Source: Brucella pseudintermedia (GTDB lineage Bacteria > Pseudomonadota > Alphaproteobacteria > Rhizobiales > Rhizobiaceae). From it: a stretch of DNA of 64,000 bases. Below are positions 62,932-64,000 of this stretch, piece after piece. The stretch is taken from assembly GCF_008932435.1 (NCBI RefSeq), contig NZ_WBWE01000011.1, positions 1 to 64,000 of the forward strand, read 5' to 3'. The notes under the pieces were generated by a model. It worked only from the letters and a program-made list of their open reading frames with translations. It was not told the DNA's origin and searched no databases. Both the position numbers and the translations under genes were made by a program. Position 1 is the first letter of the stretch. Every line of letters starts with the position of its first letter.

Positions 62932-63471
62932 ATGCAACAATCCCGACACTTTCGCTGCCTTGGAATCATACTCCGAGGCGTGGGCATCTTGCTTGCCATT
63001 CTCATCATGGCTCCGGCGGTTTTTGCGAGCAACCTGGCCGCCCCGACCGGGCCGGTGCTCCTCACCGTCACAGGCGAATTCGCAAGAACCAACCACGAGA
63101 ACAGCGCGCGCTTCGACGCGGCCATGCTCGCCGCCCTGCCGCAGCACCGGATTGAAACATCGACCCCGTGGACGGACGGCAAGAACGTCTTCGAAGGCGT
63201 GCTGTTGTCAGACCTGTTCGAATTCCTCGGCGTAAAGGACGCGCAAACGCTTCGTACCGTAGCCCTGAACGAGTACGCGATCACCTCCCCGTTCTCCGAA
63301 GCCATCGAACATGGCGCGTTGCTGGCCATGCGCATGGACGGCAAGGCGTTGACGCGGCGCGACAAGGGGCCAATCTGGATCGTCTATCCGCGCGACGGCA
63401 ACCCGCGGATCCAGGATGAACGCCACGATGCCCGCTGGGTCTGGCAGCTCACCAGAATTGAGGTCCAATGA
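62932..63471 (+). CDS. Periplasmic molybdopterin-oxidoreductase-domain protein
   Basis: 179-residue protein of the oxidoreductase molybdopterin-binding (SUOX/YedY-like) fold in its shortest form. N-terminal signal or anchor at about residues 12-34. Core LLTVTGEFARTNHENSARFD near the start, then STPWTDGKNVFEGVLLSDLF (the substrate-side strand) and GPIWIVYPRDGNPRIQDERH. The usual cofactor Cys is not visible, so it may bind ligand without catalysis. Start 62932 follows GGGGGGAA at 11 bases; ATG 62884 is possible. Its stop overlaps the sensor gene start. Confidence 0.7.
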   Translation: MQQSRHFRCLGIILRGVGILLAILIMAPAVFASNLAAPTGPVLLTVTGEFARTNHENSARFDAAMLAALPQHRIETSTPWTDGKNVFEGVLLSDLFEFLGVKDAQTLRTVALNEYAITSPFSEAIEHGALLAMRMDGKALTRRDKGPIWIVYPRDGNPRIQDERHDARWVWQLTRIEVQ

Positions 63472-64000
63472 GCATCGCGGCAAAGAAGCGGACGGTGTCG
63501 GGCATAACGGGTGTGATCGTGACCGCCTGCGCCCTGCTGCTGGTCTTCGCATTGCACCGCCTGATTCAAACCGAAGCCGAGCTGGCTACCGGATCCGGTG
63601 AGAGTCTGCTTTACGCACTGTTCCAGGCTCACGACGAGGAGCAGCGCCTGATACTGGATTCCTATGACTGGAACAACGGCGGAAGGCAGACCGCGCAGGC
63701 AGAAAAGCTTCAGCTTCAGATGGACCTTGCGATCAGCCGCCTGGATGTTGTCTCCCATGGGACACTTGGCCGGGCTTTGTCGGAGGCTGGGGAGGATGGC
63801 GTCATTGCGTCCACCCGCACCAATTTGCTGGCATTCGATCAATCCTTGCAGGCCGCCATCCTGAACCGGAGCCCGATTGCGCAGCCGCTGCTGGAAGAAT
63901 TGCGGGCTGATGCAGGTAGGCTCAAGGCTGCGGCGACGCGCGTATTTCTCGGGGAGCAAGACAATATCGGCAAGCAGCGGGACCGCTACTCATCTGTGCT
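63468..64000 (+). CDS. Membrane sensor protein, cut by the window edge
   Basis: Start ATG 63468 overlaps the preceding stop (ATGA). At least 177 residues: a membrane span at about 12-32 (ITGVIVTACALLLVFALHRL), then a helical extracytoplasmic domain without Cys (FQAHDEEQRLILDSYDWNNG; LEELRADAGRLKAAATRVF). This is the sensor part typical of GGDEF/EAL proteins or histidine kinases; the output domain lies beyond 64000. Coupling suggests it reads the upstream molybdopterin-domain protein. Confidence 0.75.
   Translation, partial: MSIAAKKRTVSGITGVIVTACALLLVFALHRLIQTEAELATGSGESLLYALFQAHDEEQRLILDSYDWNNGGRQTAQAEKLQLQMDLAISRLDVVSHGTLGRALSEAGEDGVIASTRTNLLAFDQSLQAAILNRSPIAQPLLEELRADAGRLKAAATRVFLGEQDNIGKQRDRYSSV

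Overview
The window reads as chromosomal DNA of an alphaproteobacterium of the Brucella/Ochrobactrum group (order Hyphomicrobiales). The evidence is gene content and order typical of that group: a choline-O-sulfate module, divergent ohr/ohrR, asd near leuB and leuD, TypA, an alphaproteobacterial Trx-TPR protein, IalB and SapC proteins, and GC-rich codons. Several intergenic palindromic repeats are also of the kind scattered through rhizobial and Brucella genomes. The species assignment is an inference.

Positions 1-43293 look like backbone. 169-705 is a YqhA-type membrane protein. 822-4370 is a choline-sulfate unit (LysR regulator, ChoX binding protein, BetC sulfatase) followed by a VOC protein. 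5585-13755 is one long plus-strand operon: a Dpp/Opp-type ABC importer, an FAD amine oxidase-like protein, an ATC-hydrolase-family protein and an M20 amidohydrolase. After it come a GGDEF protein with a duplicated sensory domain and a convergent YigZ gene. 16310-22420 is cytosine deaminase plus a BMP-type nucleoside/nucleobase ABC importer. Housekeeping genes follow: typA, mgtE, an M3 peptidase, a CitE-like lyase, leuD, a zincin, ohr/ohrR, asd, an MHS-family permease, ada, leuB, trm112-like, LON-domain protein, Trx-TPR and a prolyl-tRNA editing protein.

The most striking object in the backbone lies between ohrR and asd. A two-gene minus-strand unit encodes two tiny membrane proteins. The first gene is split by a 144-bp palindromic element flanked by a 4-bp duplication. 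Removing the element and one repeat copy restores an intact 71-codon frame whose stop overlaps the start of the second gene (34 codons).

From the tRNA-Gly(GCC) at 43219-43293 onward the content is accessory: a decayed GlxA-type regulator, LysR/nitroreductase/EamA, a monooxygenase with an ECF41 sigma factor, LysR/GNAT, MFS/VOC, an SGNH hydrolase with an aldo-keto reductase, and remnants of a TetR/MFS efflux pair. A surface-protein operon follows on the minus strand (1470-aa autotransporter, small membrane protein, single-domain globin, SapC, IalB). Then come small secreted proteins and, at the right edge, a molybdopterin-domain protein with a truncated membrane sensor. A shared GC-rich motif upstream of the autotransporter and of the lipoprotein/molybdopterin genes suggests common control. 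No phage, conjugation, CRISPR, rRNA or complete insertion sequence was seen.
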